Source: Candidatus Defluviilinea gracilis (lineage in GTDB: Bacteria > Chloroflexota > Anaerolineae > Anaerolineales > Villigracilaceae). From it: a stretch of DNA of 64,000 bases. The notes below the pieces were generated by a model. That model ran no database searches and was not told where the DNA came from. It saw nothing but the letters and a program-made list of their open reading frames with translations. Shown piece after piece: positions 31,761-40,068 of this stretch (positions are counted from its first letter, which is position 1; every line of letters begins with the position of its first letter). The position numbers and the translations under genes were made by a program. The stretch lies in the NCBI GenBank assembly GCA_016716235.1, contig JADJWS010000002.1, positions 514,045 through 578,044 of the forward strand, read 5' to 3'.

Positions 31761-33056
31761 ATGCGCGCTGTAGACATCATCATCAAAAAACGCGACAAGA
31801 TCGAACTTACCCGCGAAGAGATCGAATTTTTCATCAAAGGATTTGTGTCGGGCGACGTGCCTGATTATCAAGCGTCGTCATTTGCGATGGCGGTCATGCT
31901 CAACGGCATGACGCCGCGCGAGACCACCGACCTCACGCTGGCGATGGCGTATTCAGGCGACACGCTCGACCTGAGCGACGTAGTTGACCTCGCCGTAGAC
32001 AAACACTCTTCGGGCGGCGTGGGAGATAAGACCAGTATCACGGTTCTTCCCACCGTGGCGGCGTGCGGACTGCCCGTCGGCAAAATGTCGGGGCGCGGAC
32101 TGGGCTTCAGCGGCGGCACGCTCGACAAACTCGAATCGATCCCCGGCTACCGCGTGGACTTATCCACCGAAGAATTCAAAAAACAACTCAAAGAGATCGG
32201 CGCGGTGTTGACCGGTCAATCCCTGGCGTTGGCTCCAGCCGATGGAAAACTGTACGCCCTGCGCGATGTGACGGGAACCGTCCCTTCGACGCCGCTGATC
32301 GCTTCATCTATTATGAGCAAGAAGATCGCCGCCGGGGCGCAAGCAATTGTGCTGGATGTGAAGGTGGGACTCGGCGCGTTCATGGCAACTCTCGATGAAG
32401 CGCGTGTGCTTGCAAAACTCATGATGGACATCGGCAAGCTGGCGGGGCGCGAAACAATTGCCCTGCTTTCCGATATGAATCAACCGTTGGGACATGCGGT
32501 GGGGAATTCGCTTGAAGTGGTTGAAGCGATTGAAGCCTTGAAAGGCGGAGGTCCGCATGACTTCCGCGAACATTGTTTGCATGTGTGCGCCCACTTGCTG
32601 GTGATCGGCAAACGCGCCAAAGATTTGGGCGACGGGCGCGCCCAAGCCGAAAAAGCGATGGCGAACGGCTCTGCCCTCGAGAAATTCCGCTTGTTGGTGC
32701 AGGCGCAGGGCGGCGACGTGTCCTACGTGGACGACACCTCCAAATTCCCGCGCGCGAAATATGTCGAGGTGGTGGAGTCGCCGATGGACGGGAGCCTCTC
32801 CCAAGTCCATGCGCGAAGCGTGGGCGAGGCGTCGGTCATCCTCGGCGGCGGACGCGCGAAGAAATCCGATGCGATCGATCACGCGGTTGGCATCGTCGTC
32901 CATCACAAGGTTGGCGATAAAGTTCAAAAGGGCGAACCGCTCTTCACCATCCACGCCGACGATGAGGCGAAACTGGCGGAGGCGCGCGAAATGACTCTCG
33001 CCGGGCATACATGTAGCGCAGATGACGTCCAGCCGTTGCCGTTGTTCTACAATTAA
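31761..33056 (+). CDS. Pyrimidine-nucleoside (thymidine) phosphorylase
   Basis: 431 residues, full length. Cleaves thymidine, uridine or deoxyuridine with phosphate in pyrimidine salvage. VDKHSSGGVGDKTSITVLP is the phosphate-binding loop, SGRGLGFSGGTLDKLESIPG the family signature, and DVKVGLGAFMATLDEARVLA and the C-terminal barrel-sandwich domain (KVGDKVQKGEPLFTIHADDE) are typical. It fits the pdp class. The normal signature has KxGxGAFM; here DVKVGLGAFM agrees. AAGGAG precedes the ATG. Acts upstream of upp, encoded 14 kb away. Confidence 0.95.
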   Translation: MRAVDIIIKKRDKIELTREEIEFFIKGFVSGDVPDYQASSFAMAVMLNGMTPRETTDLTLAMAYSGDTLDLSDVVDLAVDKHSSGGVGDKTSITVLPTVAACGLPVGKMSGRGLGFSGGTLDKLESIPGYRVDLSTEEFKKQLKEIGAVLTGQSLALAPADGKLYALRDVTGTVPSTPLIASSIMSKKIAAGAQAIVLDVKVGLGAFMATLDEARVLAKLMMDIGKLAGRETIALLSDMNQPLGHAVGNSLEVVEAIEALKGGGPHDFREHCLHVCAHLLVIGKRAKDLGDGRAQAEKAMANGSALEKFRLLVQAQGGDVSYVDDTSKFPRAKYVEVVESPMDGSLSQVHARSVGEASVILGGGRAKKSDAIDHAVGIVVHHKVGDKVQKGEPLFTIHADDEAKLAEAREMTLAGHTCSADDVQPLPLFYN

Positions 33057-33089
33057 GGTGAGTTATAATAGCGGCAGGAGTTGACACTC

Positions 33090-36000
33090 ATGGCGAAAAT
33101 ATCCCTGCGGGCATACAACCGCGAAATCGAAACCATGTTAGACCGCGGTCAGGTGGACGAGGTAGTGGCTCATTGTCTTCACATCCTGAAATCTCATCCA
33201 AAACATCTTGACACGTACCGCCTGCTCGGCAAGGCGTACCTCGAAATGAAAAAATACGGCGACGCTGTGGATATTTTCTCGCGCGTCCTCGTGTGCGCGC
33301 CGAGCGACTTTGTCTCGCATGTGGGCATGGGCATCATCCGCGATGAGGAGAATAAACTCGATGATGCCATCTGGCACATGGAGCGCGCTTTTGAAACCCA
33401 GCCCTCGAACGCCGCCGTGCAAAGCGAACTGCAACGACTGTATATGGCTCGAGGCGATTCGCCGTCTCCGCGCATTCGCATGACGCGCGGCGCGCTTGCC
33501 CAGATGTATGTGAAAGGGGAGTTGTACCCGCAAGCGATCTCTGAAATCAAGAGCGTGCTTGCCGAAGATCCCGGGCGCAGTGATATGAGCGCCCTGCTGG
33601 CAAAAGCCCATTACAAAAGCGGGCAAAAGACCGACGCCGCGGAAGCGGCTTCCTCCTTGTTGAGGCGGTATCCGTATTGTTACGATGCCAATGCCGTGCT
33701 CGTCGAAATTTTCAGCGCGGATAAACCCGACAACGTGCAAGCGTACCGTCAACGGGTGATTGAACTTGACCCCTACGCCGCGCATGTGAGCGGCTCGCTC
33801 TTCGATACCTCCAAAGCGCCCGACTCTGCCATCTCGATCGAGAAACTCGATTGGAGCGGCCAGCCTGTGGGGATGCCGGCCGATTGGCGCGAATCACGCG
33901 GGATCAGCCTGGAGCCGAAAGATGAACCTGAACCAACCTGGCTCTATAAAGGATTTGAGACGGAGACTCAAGTTCCGCCTCAACTCGCCAGTGCGGCTGT
34001 TTCACCATCGGACGACAACATCCCCGACTTTCTGAAGGATGCCGGCTGGGGTCAATCGACAGGCGAGTTCGATGAAAGTAAAGCGTCTCTTGTCAGCGAA
34101 GAGGAGACACTGCCTCCCACTGCCGCCGCCCCTCTGGCGGCTGGAGAAATGCCCGATTGGGTGAAGCAACTCAAACCGGCGGATGAATCGCCCGCGTCTG
34201 TCCCGGCGCAGGAGTCCGAATCCACCCCGGATTGGATGAATCGTATCGATCCCAGCATCCTGCCCGGGAAAGAATCGGCATCCTTTGATGAATCTCCAGA
34301 TTGGATGAAAGACCTCGGTCAACCGGCGAACGCCTCAGGCTCTGCGTTTAGCGATGAGCCCGATTGGCTGAAACCGCTGGGCGGCACAGAGGCTAACGCC
34401 GCGCCGCAGTCCTCAGCCTCCGAACAACCCGATTGGCTGAAATCATTTGGCGAAGAGCAACCAGCCGCACAACCCGCCGCAACCGAACAACCGGATTGGA
34501 TGAAGTCGTTCGCTGAAGAAGAAAATGCCCAGCCTGCCGCGACTGAACAGCCGGACTGGATGAAATCGTTAGGCACCGAGAGTGTGAGTCAACCCACTGC
34601 GAGCGATCAACCGGATTGGTTAAAGAATATGGAAAGCGAGTCTGCCATGCCCACTCCTGCCCAACCTGCCGAGGAACTCAACTTTCTCGATGGGGTGGGA
34701 GAGCAACCCACAGCGGTGGAAGGTCCGTCTGTTGCGGCGCCGATGGGCGCCGCTGGCTTGACGCCGCAGTCGGAAGATGATGCTTTTGCGTGGCTGGAGA
34801 GCCTGGCTGTCAAACAAGGCTCCACCGAGGGGTTATTGATGAAACCCGAGGAACGCTCCTCGGAAGAACCGGAATGGGTGAAGCAAGCGAAGGGGTTGAC
34901 TGATGAGCCTCAGCCCGAAGCCAGTGTTCCGACGATGGCGGCGCCCGAAGTGACAGCCGAAGTACCCGCGCCTGCGGTGGAAGAGCCGGCAAAAGTTCCA
35001 AGCGCCGAAGACGATGCCTTCGCGTGGTTGGAGAGCCTCGCCGTCAAACAAGGTTCCACCGAAGGGTTGTTGATGAAACCCGAGGAACGTTCGGCGGAAG
35101 AGCCTGATTGGGTGAAACTAGCAAAGGAAACCGGTGAGTCTGCACCGGTGGAAATGCCTGTGGCGCAAGAGTCGCAATCTGCGGTGGATACGGGCATGTG
35201 GCTGAAGAGTCTGGACGATGAAGCCCCGGCAAGCGAGCCGGTTGCCGAAAGTAAAGCCGATGAAACCGCCATGTGGTTGAAGAATTTGGACGCGGAAACC
35301 CCGGCAAGCGAGCCGGTTGCCGAAAGTAAAGCCGATGAAACCGCCATGTGGTTGAAGAATCTGGACGCGGAAACCCCGGCAAGCGAGCCGGTTGCCGAAA
35401 GTAAAGCCGACGAAACTGCCATGTGGCTGAAGAGCTTGGATGAGCCTAAATCTGAGCCGCTTTCTGGTTCGGGAGATGTTGATGTCTCGAGTTGGTTGCA
35501 AAATCTGGAAGAGTCGGAGACCACGCCCGAGCCTATGGTTGAACCCGCAACAGGTGACGATTTACCTTCATGGTTGCAAAGCGCTGGGGAGGGCGACTCT
35601 GCTGTGGCGGCAGAAACAGAACTCCCTGTGAGCGCGAGCGCAGACGAACAATGGCAGGGACAAGGCGAGCCGGTGGCTGAGTTGGAAGAGGCGCCGCGGC
35701 CCAATACCGGCAGTCTGCCCAGTTGGTTGAGCGGAGTCGATGAAGAAGACAAACAACCGCTGACCGGCGAACTCCCCTCATGGTTGAGCGACGATAGCGG
35801 TGAGGCGATTGCCGAGCCGACGAAGATCGAACCGACACGCGCCGAGGAATGGCAACCCGCCGAAACACCGGCGCCGGTATCGTTTGAGGAGCCGAAGGAA
35901 GAACCGAAAGCGGAGCCAAAGCCCGCGCCGCGCAAACCCGCCGTAAAGAAGGCGGAGCCGCGCCCGGCAACGCCGGTATCCACCTATCAGGAACCTGTCA

Positions 36001-36284
36001 CTCGCAAAGCGACGGGCATGTTGACCGCGCCTGTCGATATGACGCTGGGCAACGCGCGTAATGAACTCTCGCGCAGTAACATCCCTGGCGCGCTCGAGAC
36101 GTATGCGAAGCTCATCAAGAAAGGCAAGTATCTCGATGAGGTGATCTTCGACCTGCGCGAGGCATTGTACCGTTACCCGGTCGAGGTGAGTATTTGGCAA
36201 TCGTTGGGCGACGCGTATATGCGCGCCAACCGTTTGCAGGACGCGTTGGATTCGTATACGAAAGCGGAAGAGTTACTTCGTTAA
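33090..36284 (+). CDS. Large TPR protein with Trp-motif repeat region
   Basis: 1064 residues from the ATG at 33090 (AGGAG 9 bases before it). N-terminal TPRs cover about residues 1-230 (HLDTYRLLGKAYLEMKKYGD). Residues about 310-900 are acidic, Pro/Ala/Glu-rich and presumably disordered, studded with short PDWMKSF / PDWLKSF / DTGMWLKSL / LPSWLS motifs, plus two copies of a 40-residue unit (AFAWLESLAVKQGSTEGLLM). A KPAPRKPAVKKAEPRP hinge leads to C-terminal TPRs (ALETYAKLIKKGKYLDEVIF). Likely a scaffold that displays many weak Trp binding sites. Function unknown. A TATAAT (33064-33069) lies upstream. Confidence 0.85.
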   Translation: MAKISLRAYNREIETMLDRGQVDEVVAHCLHILKSHPKHLDTYRLLGKAYLEMKKYGDAVDIFSRVLVCAPSDFVSHVGMGIIRDEENKLDDAIWHMERAFETQPSNAAVQSELQRLYMARGDSPSPRIRMTRGALAQMYVKGELYPQAISEIKSVLAEDPGRSDMSALLAKAHYKSGQKTDAAEAASSLLRRYPYCYDANAVLVEIFSADKPDNVQAYRQRVIELDPYAAHVSGSLFDTSKAPDSAISIEKLDWSGQPVGMPADWRESRGISLEPKDEPEPTWLYKGFETETQVPPQLASAAVSPSDDNIPDFLKDAGWGQSTGEFDESKASLVSEEETLPPTAAAPLAAGEMPDWVKQLKPADESPASVPAQESESTPDWMNRIDPSILPGKESASFDESPDWMKDLGQPANASGSAFSDEPDWLKPLGGTEANAAPQSSASEQPDWLKSFGEEQPAAQPAATEQPDWMKSFAEEENAQPAATEQPDWMKSLGTESVSQPTASDQPDWLKNMESESAMPTPAQPAEELNFLDGVGEQPTAVEGPSVAAPMGAAGLTPQSEDDAFAWLESLAVKQGSTEGLLMKPEERSSEEPEWVKQAKGLTDEPQPEASVPTMAAPEVTAEVPAPAVEEPAKVPSAEDDAFAWLESLAVKQGSTEGLLMKPEERSAEEPDWVKLAKETGESAPVEMPVAQESQSAVDTGMWLKSLDDEAPASEPVAESKADETAMWLKNLDAETPASEPVAESKADETAMWLKNLDAETPASEPVAESKADETAMWLKSLDEPKSEPLSGSGDVDVSSWLQNLEESETTPEPMVEPATGDDLPSWLQSAGEGDSAVAAETELPVSASADEQWQGQGEPVAELEEAPRPNTGSLPSWLSGVDEEDKQPLTGELPSWLSDDSGEAIAEPTKIEPTRAEEWQPAETPAPVSFEEPKEEPKAEPKPAPRKPAVKKAEPRPATPVSTYQEPVTRKATGMLTAPVDMTLGNARNELSRSNIPGALETYAKLIKKGKYLDEVIFDLREALYRYPVEVSIWQSLGDAYMRANRLQDALDSYTKAEELLR
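35188..35442 (+). repeat. 75-bp tandem repeats in the TPR gene
   Basis: Period 75 bases (CCCCGGC at 35224, 35299 and 35374); two copies are nearly identical, the flanking ones diverged. Each adds 25 residues with DETAMWLKNLDAETPASEPV. Copy number change would stay in frame. Confidence 0.9.
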
Positions 36285-36287
36285 ATC

Positions 36288-36320
36288 AGACCTCACAGGT
36301 CTCGAAGACCTGTGAGGTCT
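36288..36320. terminator. Hairpin terminator after TPR gene
   Basis: AGACCTCACAGGTCT and AGACCTGTGAGGTCT, a 15-bp perfect stem starting 3 bases after the stop. AAAAATTATT follows, so the T-run is on the minus strand side only. Since ndk starts 25 bases later, some read-through or a new promoter is needed. Confidence 0.7.
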
Positions 36321-36344
36321 AAAAATTATTATTTGGAGGAATCT

Positions 36345-36797
36345 GTGGAACGTTCGCTCGTGTTAGTTAAACCCGATGGTGTGCAGCGCGGATTGGTCGG
36401 CGAGGTGATCGCTCGTTTTGAGCGGCGCGGACTGCGACTGGTCGGCGCAAAATTTATGCAGGTGAGTTTGGATCTGGCGAAACAGCATTACGCGGAGCAT
36501 GAGGGGAAGCCGTTCTATGACGGTTTGATCGCGTACATCACGTCCGCGCCGGTGATGGCGATGGTGTGGGAGGGACCGAACGCGGTCGCCGCCATCCGTC
36601 AGACGGTGGGTTCGACCAAGCCGGTCGAGTCGGCGCCCGGCACGATTCGTCACGACTTTGCGCTGGAGGTGGGACGTAACCTCATCCACGCTTCGGATAA
36701 GCCCGAGACTGGCGTCCGCGAAACTGCGTTGTGGTTCAAGAACGATGAACTCGTGGATTGGACGAGGGATGTGGATCGGTGGGTGTTTGAGAAGTAG
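36345..36797 (+). CDS. ndk: Nucleoside diphosphate kinase
   Basis: 150 residues from a GTG start with TTGGAGGAA in front. Transfers gamma-phosphate between NTPs and NDPs through a phospho-His. ERSLVLVKPDGVQRGLVGEV is the diagnostic start; RNLIHASDKPETGVRE contains the catalytic His115 (family consensus N-x-[VI]-H-[GA]-S-D). All active-site residues seem present. Adjacent to pyrimidine salvage genes. A start before the GTG would run into the terminator hairpin. Confidence 0.97.
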   Translation: MERSLVLVKPDGVQRGLVGEVIARFERRGLRLVGAKFMQVSLDLAKQHYAEHEGKPFYDGLIAYITSAPVMAMVWEGPNAVAAIRQTVGSTKPVESAPGTIRHDFALEVGRNLIHASDKPETGVRETALWFKNDELVDWTRDVDRWVFEK

Positions 36798-36934
36798 AAG
36801 AGCAGAGATTAGAGATTGGGGTGTGTGTAATTGGTAAGCCTGCCCTGAGCCTGTCGAAGGGTGGTAATTTGTACTTGGAGAATTAGAGAATTGGATATTC
36901 ATCCCGCTGGCGAGAGTCGGCGGGATATTTGTTT

Positions 36935-37840
36935 TTATGAGTCTGTTAGATTCCTCGGCGATGGAAATTTCCTGAGTTGCACGATCAATGTCCCTATGCC
37001 TGTTACGACCAAGCCGATAATTTCTTTGCTCGTGATGTTTTCTCCGATGAATAAGTAGGCAAGGATGGGAACCCAGATCATCATCGTCCCGCCGATGACG
37101 CTGGATTGGGTTGCGGTCAGCGTGCGGAGGGTGTGATTCCACAGTGTAAAGGCGAAGGCGGTGTTTGCCAGCGCCAGCCAGAGGATGATGCCCCAGCCTT
37201 GCAGAGTCATCACCGGCGGTTGCTCGATGGCAAAGCCCGCCACAAGTAAAAGGATGGAGCCTGCGCCCATGCTGATGACTGTCACAAGAAGGGGATGATG
37301 CGCCTCCGCGCGGTTGATCTCTCTGCCCAGCACAGATGAAATCACATTTGTCGTCATGCCGGCCAGGCCGACGATCACGCCGACCATTTGACTTTGCCGA
37401 ATGGAGACCGGCAGGAAGTAGATCATCGCGCCGCTGATCGCCAGCAGGATGCCACCCCACTGCAACCAGTTTGGTTTTTCGGAAAGCCAGAAAATACTCA
37501 ACGTCGCCACGCCGATCGTGCTGAAACTCATCAGCAGGTTGGTTGTCACTGCGGGGAGGTAGTCCAGCGTGACGAAGACCGCTCCCTGCGTGGCGGCGTA
37601 CATGAGGATGCCGAGCAGGACTAGTCTTTGCCACATCCTTTTCGAGAGTTGCTTTACCTCATGTTTTGCCTCGCTGAAAAGTAAGAACACTGCCAGAATG
37701 AGGAAGGCGGTGAAATATCTCAGCCCTGCAAAGGTGATCGGCGGTATATCTTGCAGCCCGATTTTGACAAACACCCAGGAGGTTGCCCAGAGGAATACGA
37801 CGAATAACGCTTGAAAGACAGCGATGCGATGAGATTTCAT
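36935..37840 (-). CDS. EamA/DMT-family transporter
   Basis: 301 residues with ten hydrophobic segments in two EamA halves: FLWATSWVFVKIGLQDIPPI is the start of the first and LPLLVTVISMGAGSILLLV-type sequence opens the second. Conserved FRY-type stretch appears as GLRYFTAFLILAVFLLF. Predicted exporter of a metabolite or amino acid. Its start overlaps the SGNH stop by 4 bases, so it is the last gene of the long minus-strand run. Confidence 0.88.
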   Translation of the reverse strand: MKSHRIAVFQALFVVFLWATSWVFVKIGLQDIPPITFAGLRYFTAFLILAVFLLFSEAKHEVKQLSKRMWQRLVLLGILMYAATQGAVFVTLDYLPAVTTNLLMSFSTIGVATLSIFWLSEKPNWLQWGGILLAISGAMIYFLPVSIRQSQMVGVIVGLAGMTTNVISSVLGREINRAEAHHPLLVTVISMGAGSILLLVAGFAIEQPPVMTLQGWGIILWLALANTAFAFTLWNHTLRTLTATQSSVIGGTMMIWVPILAYLFIGENITSKEIIGLVVTGIGTLIVQLRKFPSPRNLTDS

Positions 37841-38583
37841 TTTGGTATTTTGAGACTCTCCAGTAATTTTACAAGCTCAGTGTTTAATGCGCTGTAGCCA
37901 GCGTCATTTACATGTAGAAGATCGCGCGCGTATCCGCTTTTCACGTTGCCTTCAGGGTTCGAAAGGATGCCCGCCGCGTCGAAAACGACGACGCCCTCGG
38001 CTTGGTAATTCAGAATGAAGCCGTTGACCCGGTCGATGGCTTCATAGACTTCGTCTGACCAGACGAGGCGACGCGCGAGCGGAACATTCCCAGACGTGGG
38101 AAAGACCGTCGTCAGGATGACAACCGAATCAAGCCCGCGCGATTTCTGGATGATCGCTTCGATGTTATTCTCGCACGCGGCGATGATTTCATCTTTTGAG
38201 TCGGGAAACAGCGGAATAGTTTTCAGGTCGTTCACGCAAACCTGGAGGATGATCGCATCGGGTTGCAGGGGTTGAATATGCTCCTCGAATCGGAGCAACA
38301 CCTGCGCCGACGTTTGATTGCCGATCCCTCGATTGATAAAAGCGTACTCGTCAGTCTGGGGGGCGATCCATTGCGCCGCTCGTGAATCGCCGTAGAAAAC
38401 CACCGTTGGCTTGTCTCTGGTGGTCTGGTCCGTTGCCTCTTGAAAATATGACAGCCCGATGGGGTCGAGTTGCGAATTGTAGAGCAAGGCGTAATATTTT
38501 CGTAGTTCCCGATACAGAAAAACGTTGGTTGTGAGTAACCCGAGGATCAACATCAACAACAACCAGATCATGATAATTTTCAT
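37837..38583 (-). CDS. SGNH/GDSL hydrolase, membrane-anchored
   Basis: 248 residues from the ATG at 38583; an in-frame ATG 18 bases upstream is also possible. Residues about 3-22 are a membrane anchor. VVFYGDSRAAQW holds the GDS nucleophile Ser, NRGIGNQTSAQVLLRFEEHI the block-II Gly, LQVCVNDLK the block-III Asn, and DLLHVNDAGYSALN the D-x-x-H. All SGNH catalytic blocks are therefore present. Predicted extracytoplasmic esterase or lipase. ATGA overlap with the EamA gene behind it. Confidence 0.87.
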   Translation of the reverse strand: MKIIMIWLLLMLILGLLTTNVFLYRELRKYYALLYNSQLDPIGLSYFQEATDQTTRDKPTVVFYGDSRAAQWIAPQTDEYAFINRGIGNQTSAQVLLRFEEHIQPLQPDAIILQVCVNDLKTIPLFPDSKDEIIAACENNIEAIIQKSRGLDSVVILTTVFPTSGNVPLARRLVWSDEVYEAIDRVNGFILNYQAEGVVVFDAAGILSNPEGNVKSGYARDLLHVNDAGYSALNTELVKLLESLKIPK

Positions 38584-38665
38584 TCGATGCGTCACAGTCA
38601 CCTTCTTGCGATGGATGCTCTCAAACTATCCAGCTACGCAACTATCAGACTACCCAACTACGTGA

Positions 38666-39352
38666 CTACCCAACCGCCCTCCACCACTCCTCCACAAGGG
38701 ACGGCGTCCCGTACCATAAATTGCCTTTCAAGCCAAAATGATGCGCGCCCTCCAGCACGATCTGCTCGGACCCTTTCAGCAAAGCGGACTCGATCGGCAC
38801 GAACCCGTCGCCCCATGCAGAGCCGTCTCCGCATAGGCGTTTGTATACGCCATAGAGTCGACGCTCCGCAGAGGAACCCTCGCGCTTGCCTTGCAGGGAT
38901 TTCCCCGCCACCGAAATATATTTCACCTGCGGCGCGAAGAACGCATCGGGGTACATGGCATTGACCCGGTTGCGCAACCTGCCGCCGCGATGGTTGTAAT
39001 GCGGACTTCCCAACGTGACCAGCGTATCCACCCATTGCGCGCCGTTGAACGCGCGCCCGCTAAAAGGCTTTGCGCCGAGGTACAGCCGCGCCATCACTCC
39101 GCCCGAGCTGTGACCGACAACTGTCACTTTGCCGGTGGCGGAAAACTTCACCGCCTCGCGCGCCGCCTCATCCAATTTGCGGATGACGAGCGCCCAGCCC
39201 GCGGCAGTGACCGTCGTCAGCCAATGATGCGTGCGCGCCTGCGCAATGAAGACTCGTTGCCCGCTGACGCGCGCGATCTCCTCCGCCATCCCCGCGTAGA
39301 TGGCGGGAACGCTGAGGAAGCCGCCGAGAAAAACTACAGGCTGTGGATTCAC
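38666..39352 (-). CDS. Lipase-like alpha/beta hydrolase
   Basis: 228 residues. VVFLGGFLSVPAIYAGMAEE is the HG-type loop region, VVGHSSGGVMARLYLG gives nucleophile Ser82 in GHSSG, WVDTLVTLGSPHYNHRGGRL is typical of bacterial lipases, DGFVPIESALL should carry the Asp and LEGAHHFGLKG the His. No signal peptide, so cytosolic or membrane-surface. It starts within the stop of the PlsY-like gene (4-base overlap), pointing to joint function in lipid or ester chemistry. Confidence 0.82.
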   Translation of the reverse strand: MNPQPVVFLGGFLSVPAIYAGMAEEIARVSGQRVFIAQARTHHWLTTVTAAGWALVIRKLDEAAREAVKFSATGKVTVVGHSSGGVMARLYLGAKPFSGRAFNGAQWVDTLVTLGSPHYNHRGGRLRNRVNAMYPDAFFAPQVKYISVAGKSLQGKREGSSAERRLYGVYKRLCGDGSAWGDGFVPIESALLKGSEQIVLEGAHHFGLKGNLWYGTPSLVEEWWRAVG

Positions 39353-40068
39353 TTGCTATCGCGAATCAGCTTCAATCGCTTGGCGAAGCGGTAGATGCCG
39401 CGTCCCATGCCGGTCAGTTGCACCGTCTCGCCGATATCCGCGCCAAATCCGCGCCGCCTCAAGTCGAGGTATTGTTTGATCTCGGGGATCATCGAAAAAA
39501 GAAAGATCAAATTGGCGGCAAGACCGTACCACACATACGCCATCTCGTGCGTGCGGAACCAAAGCCAGATCACCAACAACCACAAGCCGGAGAGATACGC
39601 CACGAGCAAATCGCGGATCACGATGATGCCCAACAGCATCCCGCCGAAGAAGGTGACGAATGTGCCAACCCAGTCTACGGTGAACATGGCGCCGTACACG
39701 GCGGTCAATCCGCGCCCGCCTTTGAAGCGATACCACACGGGCCACACGTGACCGACCATACCCCCCAGCGCGGTGACGAGGAAATAAAATTCGCCGGGAT
39801 ATTGCGTTTTGAAATACAGCGTGGGCAGAGCCACTTTGAGCATATCGAGCATGGCGGTGAGGAACCCGAGTTTCGGACCTCCCTGCATCGAAAGCGTGGT
39901 CGCGCTCGTCACGCCCACTTGGAATTTCTCATCGGTGTTTTGAATGCTGAGCCTCACATTCGAGGGGTCGATGCCCGGCGCAAAGAGCCGCGCCACCACG
40001 CGCGCAAACGAGACCGAGCCAAAGAGATAGCCGATCCCCGCCGCTATCAAGACCAAACTTGTATTCAT
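39349..40068 (-). CDS. PlsY-like glycerol-3-phosphate acyltransferase family protein
   Basis: 239 residues, a little longer than PlsY (about 200), with five to six membrane helices. GYLFGSVSFARVVARLFAPG corresponds to the GSIPFG start, and MVGHVWPVWYRFKGGRGLTA is the conserved GHxFPxxxxFKGGKG motif. But the GSGNxGATN substrate loop is rewritten as FQVGVTSATTLSMQGGPKLG, so the acyl acceptor is probably not glycerol-3-phosphate. The ATG at 40068 overlaps the previous stop by 4 bases. A C-terminal cytosolic tail is rich in Arg/Lys. Probably tailors a lipid-linked product. Confidence 0.75.
   Translation of the reverse strand: MNTSLVLIAAGIGYLFGSVSFARVVARLFAPGIDPSNVRLSIQNTDEKFQVGVTSATTLSMQGGPKLGFLTAMLDMLKVALPTLYFKTQYPGEFYFLVTALGGMVGHVWPVWYRFKGGRGLTAVYGAMFTVDWVGTFVTFFGGMLLGIIVIRDLLVAYLSGLWLLVIWLWFRTHEMAYVWYGLAANLIFLFSMIPEIKQYLDLRRRGFGADIGETVQLTGMGRGIYRFAKRLKLIRDSK

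Noticed and set aside
36363..37634. 423-codon minus-strand frame covering ndk and EamA
   Set aside because: Runs antisense through ndk and out of frame with EamA, both certain genes.
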